A DNA stretch of 64,000 bases from Streptomyces chrestomyceticus JCM 4735 (lineage in GTDB: Bacteria; Actinomycetota; Actinomycetes; Streptomycetales; Streptomycetaceae). Position numbers and translations under genes: made by a program. Below are positions 1-8,920 of this stretch, piece by piece. The notes beneath the pieces are model-generated. The model was not told where the DNA came from. It searched no databases and saw nothing but the letters and a program-made list of their open reading frames with translations. Where the stretch lies: assembly GCF_003865135.1 (NCBI RefSeq), contig NZ_BHZC01000001.1, positions 9,052,001-9,116,000 on the forward strand, given 5' to 3'. Position 1 is the stretch's first letter; each line of letters starts with the position of its first letter.

Positions 1-725
1 AGGAGCGTGGCCACCCCCAGTCCCGGCTGCCACATCTCTCCGTCCAGGAGGACGAGGACGGGGAGTTCCGCACCCGGTTCCGCGCCGCCCGGGGGCGCGT
101 ACCGCCACACCCGGCGCTCGTTGCCGAGCAGCGCGCTGCGTACGGTGTGGACGGAGACCGTGCCGCGGGGTACGCCGGGCCGCTCCCGCCACATCTCATC
201 CTGCGGCGCACCGGACAGCGCGACGCAGGACACCGGGGTGTCGCCCCAGCGGCTCGCGATAGCGCGCTGGTTGTACGGGTCGGGGCGCTGCTGCGTGCGC
301 AGCCAGGGCCAGTACGCGGCGGCGTCGGCCGGGCCGTCACCCTCGTCCACACACAGCGTGTACGTGGCGTGCCAGTCCCGGCGCATCCGCACCGACCAGT
401 GCCACACGTCCGTACCCGGGACGCGTTCCATGAGATTCCCGGACGGGTCGCGCGGATCGGCGAGCTTGTTGGGCGACACCAGGACCGCGCGGGTGGCGGG
501 GGAGCCGCGCCACAGGAACGTCACCAGCGCGTGGTCCGCCGCACCGTACGGGTCCGGGCCGGTCAGCGGCGTACCCTCGCGCTCCACCGCCCGCCAGAAC
601 TCCGCCCCGGACAACGCGGCCGCCCGGCGGACGACACGCTCGTCCGTGACGCGCGGCACGGGGGAGGGCCGCGGCACGCGGGGCGGGTGCCGGGGCGTGT
701 CGGAGGGCGGGGCGGTGACGGTCAT
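1..725 (-). CDS. fes: Enterochelin (enterobactin) esterase, 3' part missing at window edge
   Basis: This is the N-terminal 241 codons of a siderophore esterase of the Fes family. These enzymes hydrolyse ferric siderophore lactones in the cytoplasm to release iron. The visible part has the N-terminal Fes domain (RMRRDWHATYTL near residue 115, DPYNQ near 150) and the start of the esterase domain (GNERRVWRY, LVLLDGEMW). The catalytic Ser, Asp and His lie beyond the window. The ATG at 723-725 was chosen because GGAGA lies about 10 bases upstream. A strong iron box begins 24 bases upstream, so iron repression by a DmdR/IdeR protein is likely. No siderophore biosynthesis or uptake gene is next to it in this window. 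Confidence 0.85.
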   Translation of the reverse strand, partial: MTVTAPPSDTPRHPPRVPRPSPVPRVTDERVVRRAAALSGAEFWRAVEREGTPLTGPDPYGAADHALVTFLWRGSPATRAVLVSPNKLADPRDPSGNLMERVPGTDVWHWSVRMRRDWHATYTLCVDEGDGPADAAAYWPWLRTQQRPDPYNQRAIASRWGDTPVSCVALSGAPQDEMWRERPGVPRGTVSVHTVRSALLGNERRVWRYAPPGGAEPGAELPVLVLLDGEMWQPGLGVATL

Positions 726-748
726 CGGGCGATCTCCATGCCGACGGG

Positions 749-767
749 TAAGGTCACCCTTACCTTA
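749..767 (-). promoter_or_regulatory. Iron box (DmdR1/IdeR-type operator)
   Basis: The bottom strand reads TAAGGTAAGGGTGACCTTA. It matches 14 of 19 positions of the actinobacterial iron-box consensus TTAGGTTAGGCTAACCTAA. It lies 24-42 bases upstream of the esterase start codon, where a bound repressor would cover the promoter. The match is seen directly; the regulator is inferred. Confidence 0.75.
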
Positions 768-889
768 CGTCCCGTACGCTGCTCGGGCCCGGTCGCGGGT
801 GGGCGCGGGCGGGCGCGACCGGGCCCGACGGTGCCCCTGGGCGTGCTGCCGCCTCTGGCCGCGCCGGGGCACGCACGTGGGAGGCGGCC

Positions 890-1458
890 GTGGGCCCCCG
901 ACGTACCGCACTGCCGAGAGTCAGCACTCGGTACGACTTCGCCACACGCGGCGGGCGGCGCCTGTCCGTCGTCGTCCACCAGGACGGGCGCCGCTCCCTG
1001 GGGCTCCACTCGGCGGACGACCCGTACGCCTGCCAGAAATCCGTCTCCCTCGAACCGGACGAAGCCACCGAACTGGCCCGCCTTGTCACTCCCTCCTCAC
1101 TGGAAGCGGTGCCCACCGGCGGACTCGACCTGATCACCGGACACCTCCCGCTCGGCGCCCGCTCCCGTGCGGCGGACGGCCCCTGGGAGACACCTTGGCC
1201 CGCACCCGCACCGGAGCCTCGACCGTCACCGTCCTGCGCCGCACCAGCGCCCACCCCGCCCCCGGCCCCGACTTCCGGCTCGCCATCGGCGACCCCCTCA
1301 CCGGACGCTTCGCGGGCCGCGTCGGACTGTCCTCCGTTCCCCTGTACCTACTGGCCGGACTCGCCTTCGGGCCCCTCCGACGCGGTCGCCGAGGTCCGCA
1401 CCGACCCCGGCTTGGCGCACACCGGAAACAGAGCGCCTCCGGCGCGCGCCGGAGGTGA
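890..1458 (+). pseudogene. Decayed cation/proton antiporter locus (regulatory subunit fused to antiporter remnant)
   Basis: A GTG at 890 with GGGAGG upstream opens a reading frame typical of the TrkA-C-like regulatory subunit of Streptomyces cation/proton antiporters (YDFATRGGRRLSVVVHQDGR, then EPDEATELARL). At about 1181-1185 the frame slips: one base is missing in a GGCCCC|TGGG run. Homology continues in the next frame (LGDTLARTRTGAS, then PGPDFRLAIGD). It then jumps straight into what looks like the first membrane helix of the antiporter (GRVGLSSVPLYLLAGLAFG) and stops at 1458. The regulatory gene is therefore frameshifted, its end is missing, and nearly all of the roughly 400-residue antiporter is gone. 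A non-functional remnant is the simplest reading. Confidence 0.65.
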
Positions 1459-1474
1459 ACGTCCCCACCGAATC

Positions 1475-2014
1475 TCAGCGCCGCGCGTGGCGGATCTTCA
1501 GCCGTCCGAAGCCCACGGCCCCGGAAATGCGGATCTTCGGTCCGTCGCCGGACCGCTTCGGGGCCTGGTAGCGCAGGTCCTTCCACCCGGTGTGCAGACC
1601 CTCGACGTCGACGACCGCCTCGCGCGGCACCGTGATCTTCGCCCCGCCGGTACCGAGTTGCAGCTCGATGTCGACGACCGGATGCTCGATGACCGCCCGG
1701 GACAGATCCAGCCGTACCTTCCCGAACGCGGACCCGACCTTCAGGACCCGGGGCACCCGCCACGCGCCCCGCCGCCGGATCCGTCCGCCGGCGGCCGCGA
1801 TCGTCGACGTGGTGCCCGGACGCTCCGGGGGCAGCGAGGCCAGGAGCGATGCCAGTTCATCGTGCGTCTCGGCGGTGAGCACCTGGTCGAGACGTTCGTC
1901 CATCTCCTCGTGCGGGACGAGCCCGTCGGCATACGCATCCCGCAGGCGTTGCAGGGCCCTCTCGCGGTCGTCCTCGTCGAGCGGCCGGTGCGAATGTTCC
2001 GATGGTGGTGTCAC
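1475..2014 (-). CDS. DUF1707 domain protein with LiaF-like C-terminal domain
   Basis: This 179-residue protein has an N-terminal DUF1707 SHOCT-like domain (residues about 12-65: RERALQRLRDAYADGLVPHE, then MDERLDQVLTAETHDEL). A beta-rich C-terminal half follows (GSAFGKVRLDLSRAV, VDIELQLGTGGAKITVP) of the kind found in cell-wall-active-antibiotics-response (LiaF-like) proteins. There is no signal peptide or clear transmembrane segment, so a cytoplasmic or membrane-peripheral location is expected. DUF1707 proteins are abundant in Streptomyces and their molecular role is not settled. It converges on the antiporter remnant. Confidence 0.75.
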   Translation of the reverse strand: MTPPSEHSHRPLDEDDRERALQRLRDAYADGLVPHEEMDERLDQVLTAETHDELASLLASLPPERPGTTSTIAAAGGRIRRRGAWRVPRVLKVGSAFGKVRLDLSRAVIEHPVVDIELQLGTGGAKITVPREAVVDVEGLHTGWKDLRYQAPKRSGDGPKIRISGAVGFGRLKIRHARR

Positions 2015-2151
2015 CGTCTCACTCTAATGTCGCGCCGACGATGTCATGTGCCGGGCACCGCACCGGACTTCGGACGAGGCGTGAATCATTCTTACCGTGC
2101 GCCGCGGGGCCGCCGACGCTGGTGAGGCAGCGGAGGGCTCCGGGAGGCAGG

Positions 2152-2748
2152 GTGAGTGATTCCGAGGGCGAGGAAGAGGGCAATTCCGAGGTCGAGGGTG
2201 AGGCCGAGGGGGACGGCTCGGAGAACCGGTCGCCGCTGCGCCGGGTGTGGCGCCGGCTGCGTGAACACAGTACGCACGCCCTCCTGGTGGCGGTCGCGGC
2301 GGCCGTCGTGGGCGGGGTGGTGCCGGTCCTGCTGACCGGGGCGTTGCAGGACTGGCTCTCCCCGCCGGCACCGGCACCGGCCACCTGCCCAGGAGCCGGA
2401 TGCGACGGGAAGGACCCGCAGAAGGAGGGGTGCTCCGCCGATGCGGTCACCTGGCTCCCGCGGGCGGACAATCCGGTCGCGCTGCAGGTGCGGCGCAGCA
2501 AGCGCTGCGGGGCCGTGTGGGGGCGGATCATCAACGCGGAAGTGGGGGACGTGGTGACCGTCCGGGTGGAGGGCGGCTCGGCCCGCAGCGCCGTCGTCGA
2601 GTACGGCAAGGACCAGTACACGCCGATGGTGTCGGTGGGCGAAACGTTTCGGGTCACCGCTTGCGCGGAGCCGACCATCGCCGTCTCCCGTACCGGGAGT
2701 TGGCGCAAGTACTGCATCGTCGCGACGGACACCACCGCCTGGAAGTAA
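2152..2748 (+). CDS. DUF2690 membrane-anchored protein
   Basis: This 198-residue protein starts at a GTG with GGGAGG seven bases upstream. The N-terminus is very acidic (repeated Glu/Asp/Gly, residues 1-25) and is followed by a basic patch and one membrane helix (about residues 42-64: ALLVAVAAAVVGGVVPVLL). Outside the membrane lies a DUF2690 domain with the usual cysteine pattern (CPGAGCDGKDP, CSADA, KRCGAVWGRI, TACAEP, KYCIVA). DUF2690 is typical of Streptomyces XRE-linked or secreted proteins and has no assigned function. This copy has no helix-turn-helix. Confidence 0.75.
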   Translation: MSDSEGEEEGNSEVEGEAEGDGSENRSPLRRVWRRLREHSTHALLVAVAAAVVGGVVPVLLTGALQDWLSPPAPAPATCPGAGCDGKDPQKEGCSADAVTWLPRADNPVALQVRRSKRCGAVWGRIINAEVGDVVTVRVEGGSARSAVVEYGKDQYTPMVSVGETFRVTACAEPTIAVSRTGSWRKYCIVATDTTAWK

Positions 2749-2876
2749 TGCCTCGGCAAGGGGGAAGCGCTCCTCCCGTACCGGCTCCCTAGGGGCCCGT
2801 GGAGAGTAGCCTTCAGATACGGAACGCGGCCCTCTTCGGTGCCGGTCCGTCCGCCTTCGGCGCGGAAGGCTCAGCG

Positions 2877-3563
2877 ATGGAGCACCGGGTGTCTGTGCAG
2901 GAACTGCTCGTCGGTCTGGAGCGGGCCGTCGACTCCGGGGAACACCGGGAGTGGGCGGTACGGTGCGCGCACGCGCTGGGGCTGGAGGGTATCGCGGTCT
3001 CCTTGCGGTGGGGTGCGGAACTGGTGTGGTTCAGCGACGACATCAGCGCGCGGCTGGAGGACGCGCAGTTCACCCTGGGGGGCCCCGGGGTGACGACGGA
3101 CTTCAGCGGAGTGCCCTACCAGGTGCCGGATCTGGACTCGGGCACGGGCGAACGGTGGCCGCAGTTCGTGGTCGAGGCCCAGTCGCTGGGCGTACGGGCG
3201 GTGTTCGTGTGGCCGGTACGGACCGGAGGCGCCCGGTTCGGTGCGCTGACCGGATACCGCAGGACGCCGGGGCCGCTGTCCGCGCGGCAGGCGGCGGACG
3301 GGCTGCGGGTGGCCGACGCGCTGGCCGGCCGGCTGCTGACCTGGCGGCCGGACACCGGGGAGTCCACGCCCCACGACGGGCCGGGTTCCGCGGGCGCGGT
3401 CGACCTGCACTGGGTCGAGGTGCACCAGGCCACCGGCGTGCTGAGCTGCCGGCTCGGCGTACCGCTGGAGGAGGCGCTGGTCCGGCTGCGGGCCCGGGCG
3501 TTCGCCTCCGGCCGACCCCTCACCGAGACCGCCCGCGACATCCTTCAGGATCTGCCGCCATGA
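2877..3563 (+). CDS. GAF and ANTAR domain protein
   Basis: About 228 residues. Residues 1-165 form a GAF-like sensor domain (LVGLERAVDSGEHREWAVRC, FVWPVRTGGARFGALTGYR). Residues about 175-228 form an ANTAR RNA-binding domain (VEVHQATGVLSCRLGVPLEE, then ALVRLRARAF). ANTAR proteins bind paired hairpins in nascent RNA and act as antiterminators. The ATG at 2877 was preferred because GGAAGG lies 10 bases upstream; a GTG at 2799 in the same frame would add 26 residues. It is followed within 170 bases by a second, broken gene of the same family. Confidence 0.75.
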   Translation: MEHRVSVQELLVGLERAVDSGEHREWAVRCAHALGLEGIAVSLRWGAELVWFSDDISARLEDAQFTLGGPGVTTDFSGVPYQVPDLDSGTGERWPQFVVEAQSLGVRAVFVWPVRTGGARFGALTGYRRTPGPLSARQAADGLRVADALAGRLLTWRPDTGESTPHDGPGSAGAVDLHWVEVHQATGVLSCRLGVPLEEALVRLRARAFASGRPLTETARDILQDLPP

Positions 3564-3674
3564 CCACCACCCCATGACGTCTATGAGGAACAGTCGCCGT
3601 GACCACTCCGCGACATCGTTCAGGAACTGCCGCCAGAACTGTCCACGGCATCCTCCGGGACCTGCCGCCGTGAC
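3534..3674 (+). repeat. Three degenerate copies of an ANTAR gene tail
   Basis: The last coding bases of the preceding gene (CGCGACATCCTTCAGGATCT, followed by GCCGCC and TGAC) recur in degraded form from 3609 (CGCGACATCGTTCAGGAACT) and from 3644 (CACGGCATCCTCCGGGACCT, then GCCGCCGTGAC). Spacings are 75 and 35 bases. They encode versions of RDILQDLPP and look like leftovers of duplicated gene ends. Confidence 0.6.
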
Positions 3675-3730
3675 ACCGCCGCCCGGCACGGGCCTGCCGT
3701 GCCCGCACCCGCTTACCGAGGAGTAGGGAC

Positions 3731-4488
3731 ATGAGCAGGGAAGGCAAGATCGCCCAGACCTTCGTCGAACTCGCCGACACCCTTGTCGCGGACTTCGACG
3801 TCATCGACTTCCTGCAGCAACTGACCGCCCGCTGCCGGGACATCTTCGCCGTCACCGACGCCGCGGTCGTACTGGCCTACCCGGGCCCGCAGATGTACAG
3901 CCCCGCCCCCTGCGACCCCAGCCCGGCCCTGTCCAGGGTGCTGGACGTGGCGCTGCGCGAAGGCCCTGCCCTGGACGCCTACCGCACCGCCGAGCCCGTC
4001 GCCCCGGCGACCTCTCCCAAGCTCCCGCCACGTGGGCCGACTTCACCACGCAGGCCCGGGCAGCCGGTTACACCTATGTCTGCGCCGTCCCGCTGCGGCT
4101 GCGCCGGGAGACCCTCGGCAGCCTGCTGCTCCTGCGGGCCACCGACAGTCCGGTGCCGCTGGACGACCTCGCCATGGCGCAGGCGTTCGCCGACGCGGCC
4201 ACCATCGGTCTGATCCACGCCCGTACCCTCCGGCACACCGACACGGGCATCATCGACGAACAACTGCACGGCGCCCTGCACGGCCGCATCCTCATCGAAC
4301 AGGCCAAGGGCTACCTCGCCGCGCACCGTGAGGTCTCCCTCGGAGACGCCTTCGACCTCATGCGCGACCACGCCCGCCGGCACAGCCTGCTGCTGTCCAC
4401 CGTCGCGCAGAGCGCCATCGACGCCGGCGACCTGCCCGGGCCGCCGGCCGGTCCTCACCACCCGGCCGAGGACGCGCCGGCCGAGTGA
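3731..4488 (+). pseudogene. GAF-ANTAR protein, frameshifted
   Basis: The ATG at 3731 (GAGGAG upstream) begins a GAF domain in one frame (FVELADTLVADFDVIDFLQQ). At about 4004-4008 one base is missing (GTCGCCCCGGCGACC). The rest continues in the next frame: DLSQAPATWADFTTQARAAG, VPLRLRRETLGSLLLLRATD, then a full ANTAR domain ending AQSAIDAGDL. With one base restored the protein would be about 250 residues and intact. The ANTAR half has no ribosome binding site of its own, so the gene is broken unless the indel is a sequencing error. It is the second GAF-ANTAR gene in a row. Confidence 0.7.
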
Positions 4489-4907
4489 GTCCGTCGGTCG
4501 AGTGAGACCGCCGGCCCGCCGCCGACGGCCGCGTCACCGCGCGGCGACGAACTCCGCGGGCATCCGGCCCCGGGCGACCTGGGCGGCCAGGTCGCTGAGC
4601 GTGCGCCCGGTGCCGCGCCACGATGCGCTCCGCTGCTCAGGCGCCCCGGCGCAGGGGCCCGCCGAAAGCCGGACGGCCCTTGCCCGGAAGGCGTCGCGCC
4701 CACTTGATCCCGGTCGTGCGACGGCGGCCCTCGCCCGAGGTCGGCACCGCCCCGAGGTCGGCACCGCCCCGAGTCCGGCACCGCCCCGAGTCCGGCACCG
4801 CAGTAGCCGGTGCACGTTCGGTGACCGCGAAATCGGTTCGGGCCATGACCATGTCGCACTTATGATCCTCTCGCTCCGTTTTTCTGTTTGTGGGGGGACT
4901 CTGCCCT
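4489..4907. other. Intergenic stretch with no convincing gene
   Basis: 419 bases between the broken ANTAR gene and the M48 protease. The bottom strand at about 4533-4650 can be read as a short C-terminal-looking peptide (RTLSDLAAQVARGRMPAEF), but no start or upstream domain was found. The 3' half holds the 17-base tandem repeat listed separately. The protease promoter presumably lies in the last 100 bases, which are less GC-rich (CACTTATGATCCTCTC). Confidence 0.5.
4736..4802. repeat. 17-bp tandem repeat, about 3.9 copies
   Basis: Units begin at 4736, 4753, 4770 and 4787. The first two read CGAGGTCGGCACCGCCC and the last two CGAGTCCGGCACCGCCC or CA. The array is non-coding and about 105 bases upstream of the M48 protease gene. 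The period of 17 excludes a coding repeat. Confidence 0.85.
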
Positions 4908-6557
4908 GTGGGCACCACTCTGCGCGCTCTGCGTGCACTGTTCCTGCTGGCCGGCTTCTACGTCCTCGCCCTCGCCGTACTCTGCGCGCTCACCGGCGCC
5001 GCACTGGCGGCCTGGGCCTGGGCGCCGACCGGCGGCGCCGTCACGGCGACCGTGCTCGCCGTCCTGGTGGGCCTGCCGATTCTGCGGGGCGTCTGCACGC
5101 TCGGTACGGGCGACGACGGCAAGCACGGGCTCGCGGTCACCGAGGCCGGACAGGCCGAGCTGTGGCACGCCGTCCGCTCGCTGGCCGAGCGCACCGGCAC
5201 CCGGGCGCCCGACAGGCTGCTCCTCACCGAAGAGGTGAACGCGGCCGTCCATGAACGCACCCGGCTGCTGGGCCTGCTGCCCGGCCGGCGCAGCCTGTAC
5301 CTGGGTGTACCGCTGCTGATCGGCCTCAGCGAACCCCAACTGCACTCGGTCATCGCCCACGAACTCGGCCACTACGGCAACGCGGACACCCGGCTCGCCG
5401 GTATCACCCTGCGCGGCCGTGACAGCGTGCTGCGGACGGTGGCGGGATTCCAGGCGCCCGGACGGACGCGGAGCGACCGGAGGAAGCCCGGTCAGGACGG
5501 GGGCCGGACAAGCGCCGCCGAGGCAGGGGCCGAGCGGCGCGGGAGTACGGTCACGGTCGCCGTCCGGGCGGTCCGGACCGGACTCGGGAGAATCGCCGGG
5601 CCGTTGCTGTACGGCGTGGTGTCCAGGCCCTTCCAGGCGTACGCGCGGTTCTACCTGCGGGCCACGCAGAGCGTGGGCCGGCAGCAGGAACTCGCCGCGG
5701 ACCGGGTGGCGGCCCGGGTCGCAGGCCGGGACGCCACGGCCTCGGCGCTGCGGGAGATCGCCGTCCTGGACGTCGTCCACGACGTCTACGTGGGCCGGTA
5801 CGTCGGCCTGGGCGCCCGGGCGGGCCTGCTCCCGCCGCACGGCGAGGTCGTCGGCGGCGTACGGCAGTTGCTCGACGACCCCGAGCTGCGGGCCGACTTG
5901 GCGGAGTTGCGCGGGGAACCGCCGTCCGGCGACCCCACCCCGTACGACTCGCACCCGCCGGTGGCCGAACGGGTCCGGCTGATCGAGGCACTGCCCGACG
6001 ACGGCCCGGCCACGTCCCCGGCACGGCCCGCGCTGGCCCTGTTGCGCGATGCGGAGCGGGTGCTGGTCGAGGTGGAGGGCACCGTCCTCACGCCCGAGGC
6101 GCTGGTCATGGAGCGCACCGACTGGCCGGACCTGACGCACCGGGCCGTGCACACGCTGACGGAAGCGGACGCGCAGCCGTTGCGGAGGGCGATGGCGGCC
6201 TTCGGCATCACGCCGGGCAGCGCGGCGGAGGATCTGGCGGCCCTGCTGGACGCCGTCGACGCGGGACGGCTGTGGTGGGTCGCCCGGCACCTGCCCAAGT
6301 CACCGGAGGCGGCCCGTGCCAGCGGCCGGGCAGCACGCGAGTTCCTGCGCCCGGACCTGGAGGAGGGGGTGCGGAACCTCGCGGAACTCGCCCTCGTGGA
6401 GGCGGCCGGGGCGCGCTGGGAACCGTCCTGGGTCGCCGGGCCCCGGCTCCGGCTGCCGGGGGAGCGGGACGTCGAGGACGAACTGGCGGCGGCGGTACGG
6501 GCGGCCGTCGCGGACGACCCCGACACCGGACCGCTGCGCGGCCTCCTCGCCGGCTGA
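4908..6557 (+). CDS. M48-family membrane metalloprotease
   Basis: 549 residues from a GTG that has GGGGGG about 10 bases upstream; a GTG at 4890 would add six residues. Two N-terminal membrane helices (about residues 5-30 and 35-60) precede a zinc protease core. The HELGH motif (VIAHELGHYGN, near residue 150) gives the two zinc His ligands and the catalytic Glu, and a second metal ligand is expected in LAADRVAARVAG (near 265). Relatives such as HtpX degrade misfolded membrane proteins from the cytoplasmic face. The roughly 270-residue C-terminal extension has no obvious motif and is longer than in HtpX. Substrate unknown. Confidence 0.8.
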   Translation: MGTTLRALRALFLLAGFYVLALAVLCALTGAALAAWAWAPTGGAVTATVLAVLVGLPILRGVCTLGTGDDGKHGLAVTEAGQAELWHAVRSLAERTGTRAPDRLLLTEEVNAAVHERTRLLGLLPGRRSLYLGVPLLIGLSEPQLHSVIAHELGHYGNADTRLAGITLRGRDSVLRTVAGFQAPGRTRSDRRKPGQDGGRTSAAEAGAERRGSTVTVAVRAVRTGLGRIAGPLLYGVVSRPFQAYARFYLRATQSVGRQQELAADRVAARVAGRDATASALREIAVLDVVHDVYVGRYVGLGARAGLLPPHGEVVGGVRQLLDDPELRADLAELRGEPPSGDPTPYDSHPPVAERVRLIEALPDDGPATSPARPALALLRDAERVLVEVEGTVLTPEALVMERTDWPDLTHRAVHTLTEADAQPLRRAMAAFGITPGSAAEDLAALLDAVDAGRLWWVARHLPKSPEAARASGRAAREFLRPDLEEGVRNLAELALVEAAGARWEPSWVAGPRLRLPGERDVEDELAAAVRAAVADDPDTGPLRGLLAG

Positions 6558-6713
6558 CCGGACGCGGGCGACTCCGGGCCCCGCCGACGCCCCGCAGCAC
6601 CCACCCCGCAGCACCAGCCACGGATCACGTAACACCCATCATCGACCACTCACCACGCCGGCAGCCACCGACGCCGCCCGGCGAGCACACCTCCGATCGG
6701 ATCAATCGCACCC

Positions 6714-7756
6714 ATGCACGGGATTCTTCCCCTCATCATCCTCACCGTCACCGTCTGCACCTGGCTGTGGAAGAGACGGCGTACCACCAAGCGCGCCGCG
6801 GCGGCGGGTACGGACCTGCTGCCGCCGAACCGCCAGGACACGAAACGGCCGTGCGCCGACCCCGAGGCGGACGCCGTGACGGAGGCCCTCGTCCGGGGCG
6901 AGTGGCAGACCGCCGCCAAGGTGATCAGCGCGGCGGGCACCGACTGGGAACACCGCTCCCACCTGGTCGACGTCGTCGCCGAGCGGGCGGCCGAGGACGA
7001 CACCTGGCTGCGGGCCTGGGAGGCGGCGCGCCCCGACGACCCGGACGCGGCCGTGGTCCGGGCCTCCGCGCAGGTGACGCTGGCCTGGGAGATCCGGGGC
7101 GCGTACACCGCCGAGCACACCACCGCCGAGCAGTTCGCCGGATTCCACCGGGTGCTGGGGAGGCCAGGGAGGCGTTCGAACGGGCGGAGGCCCTGGCGCT
7201 GCCCGGCGACCCCACCCCGTACGTCAAGAAGATCCCCCTGTACATGGGTCTGGGCGCTTCGCACGCGATGATGCTCGACCTGTGGAGCGAGGTCACCTCC
7301 CGCGCCCCGCACCACTTCGAAGGGCATGTGCGCGCACTCCAGTACTGGTGCGCGAAGTGGCGCGGTTCCGCCGAGATCGCCCGCGACTTCGCGGGACAGG
7401 CCGCGGCGACCGCCCCGCCCGGCAGCCTGCTGACGGTGCTGCGCCTCATCGCCTGGTTCGAACACGAAGACGAGACGCCGTCGGAGGCGTACGGCTGGCC
7501 CGATGTCCTGGGGATGACCGACGACGCGCTGCGGGACGTCGCCGCGGCGCGGCCGGACGACCGCCGGGTGGCGGAGGTCAGGCACCTGCTGGCGTACTTC
7601 CTGACGAAGCAGGACCGTCACGAAGCGGCCCTGGAACAGTTCCGCGCGGTGGACGGATACGTGGGCGCGCTGCCGTGGAGCTACCGCCCCTCCCCGGCCA
7701 AGACCTACTGCCGCTACCGGACCAAGGCGCTGCGGGGTGCCGTGAACGGGTCGTGA
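6714..7756 (+). pseudogene. Conserved hypothetical TPR-like membrane-anchored protein, frameshifted
   Basis: The ATG at 6714 starts with a short membrane anchor (ILPLIILTVTVCTWLW) and a helical region (EALVRGEWQTAAKVISAAGT). The frame breaks at about 7155-7160, where one G is missing in CTGGGG|AGGCC. Restoring it joins FHRVLG to EAREAFERAEALALPGD and the remaining 200 residues (YVKKIPLYMGLGASHAMMLD, VLRLIAWFEHEDETPSEAYG), giving about 347 residues. The helix-turn-helix periodicity and the phrase EVRHLLAYFLTKQDRHEAAL look TPR-like. Function unknown. The break may be a sequence error in a homopolymer. Confidence 0.65.
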
Positions 7757-7894
7757 GCGGCACGGCGGGGAGCGGTAGGCCCTCGACCGCTGAGCAGGGG
7801 GTGGCCGACTGCCGTCCGCCTGCCTGACTGATGCTGTCTGCCTGACTGATAAGGTCAACAGCTTGCCCGTTTCGACCCCTTACGAGGACTGTGC

Positions 7895-8788
7895 GTGACC
7901 GTATCCACTCCGCCCGACGGTGAGCAGCCCGTCGCCCCGCCGCCGGACGACCGCGACCCGTGGCGCCCGCCGTCCCCCGACCACGGGCCGGCTCCCGCCC
8001 CCTGGGGCCCGCCTCCGACGGGGCTGCCCCCGGCGGGGTTGCCGCTCGCGCCGCGGCCCGGCAACGGCATGGCCGTCACGGCGCTGGTCCTCGGTGTCCT
8101 CGGCGTCGTACTCGCCCTGCCCGTCGTCCTGTTCTGGATGTCCTGGCTGCCGGCGCTGCTGGCTGTGATCTTCGGGTCCGTCGGGCTCGGCCTGGCACGC
8201 AAGGGCCGGGCGCGGGGCAAGGGCATGGCGCTGGCCGGTGTGCTGCTGGGCGTGGGTGGACTGCTGGGCGCGATCGTCGGCGGAGTCGTCTTCGCCACCG
8301 TGGTGCACAAGGCGAACGACGACGCGAGCGCCTGGATCGAGAAGGCGAAGAAGTCCGCCGAGGCCGAGAAGAAGGCGCGGCACCCGTCGTTCGGTGACTC
8401 CTACACCTTCGGGAACGGGCTGAAGGTGACGGTCGCCGAGCCGCGGCCGTTCGTCCCGGACGGCTACGTCCTGGGGCACGCCAAGGGCAACAAGGCCGTC
8501 CAGGTGACGATCAAGGTGGTCAACACCGGGACCGAGCGGGTCGAGATCGAGACGGGACTGCCCTCGGTCAACGACGCCGACGGCGCCTCGACGGAGCTGG
8601 TGATCGACGGCAGCGGGCGGCAGAAGGTCCTCAAGGGGTACGTCCTGCCCGGCCGGGAGGTCGTCGGCACGTACGCGTTCTCGCTGCCGCCGGACGCCGC
8701 CGACCGTATGGAGGTCGAGTTCACTCCGGACGCGAAGCGGTGGGAGCGGACCTACTGGAGCGGGCCCACCGGACTGACGGGGAAGTGA
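7895..8788 (+). CDS. DUF4190/DUF4352 membrane protein
   Basis: 297 residues from GTG. A Pro-rich cytoplasmic N-terminus (residues 1-57) leads into two membrane segments (about 60-95 and 108-132) of DUF4190 type (GMAVTALVLGVLGVVLAL, GKGMALAGVLLGVGGLLGA). After a short charged helix (IEKAKKSAEAEKKARH) comes an extracytoplasmic DUF4352 immunoglobulin-like domain (about 165-285: VQVTIKVVNTGTERVEIETG, then LPGREVVGTYAFSLP). Such proteins are common and uncharacterised in Streptomyces; surface exposure of the C-terminus is inferred. Confidence 0.75.
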   Translation: MTVSTPPDGEQPVAPPPDDRDPWRPPSPDHGPAPAPWGPPPTGLPPAGLPLAPRPGNGMAVTALVLGVLGVVLALPVVLFWMSWLPALLAVIFGSVGLGLARKGRARGKGMALAGVLLGVGGLLGAIVGGVVFATVVHKANDDASAWIEKAKKSAEAEKKARHPSFGDSYTFGNGLKVTVAEPRPFVPDGYVLGHAKGNKAVQVTIKVVNTGTERVEIETGLPSVNDADGASTELVIDGSGRQKVLKGYVLPGREVVGTYAFSLPPDAADRMEVEFTPDAKRWERTYWSGPTGLTGK

Positions 8789-8920
8789 CCCGGGCGGCGG
8801 TCCGCAACCCCCGGGCGCCGTCGCGGGCCTGCGGATGGCCGGTTCCCCCGTTGCCGGTGTGACGCCGTACCGGTTGGCTTGCTCCGGCTCCGTTCGGTGC
8901 CCGTGGGGTAGGGAGGAACC

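Noticed and set aside
1..725. Linking the esterase and the NRPS as one siderophore cluster
   Set aside because: They are 15 kb apart with unrelated genes between, the NRPS has no iron box, and no catecholate or hydroxamate biosynthesis gene was seen.
7..1458. Long top-strand open frame over the esterase and antiporter remnant
   Set aside because: The part before about 1180 is antisense to the esterase or noncoding; only its end matches the antiporter remnant.
4533..4690. Bottom-strand C-terminal-like peptide (RTLSDLAAQVARGRMPAEF)
   Set aside because: No start codon with a ribosome binding site and no recognisable domain upstream; may be a gene scrap but cannot be supported.
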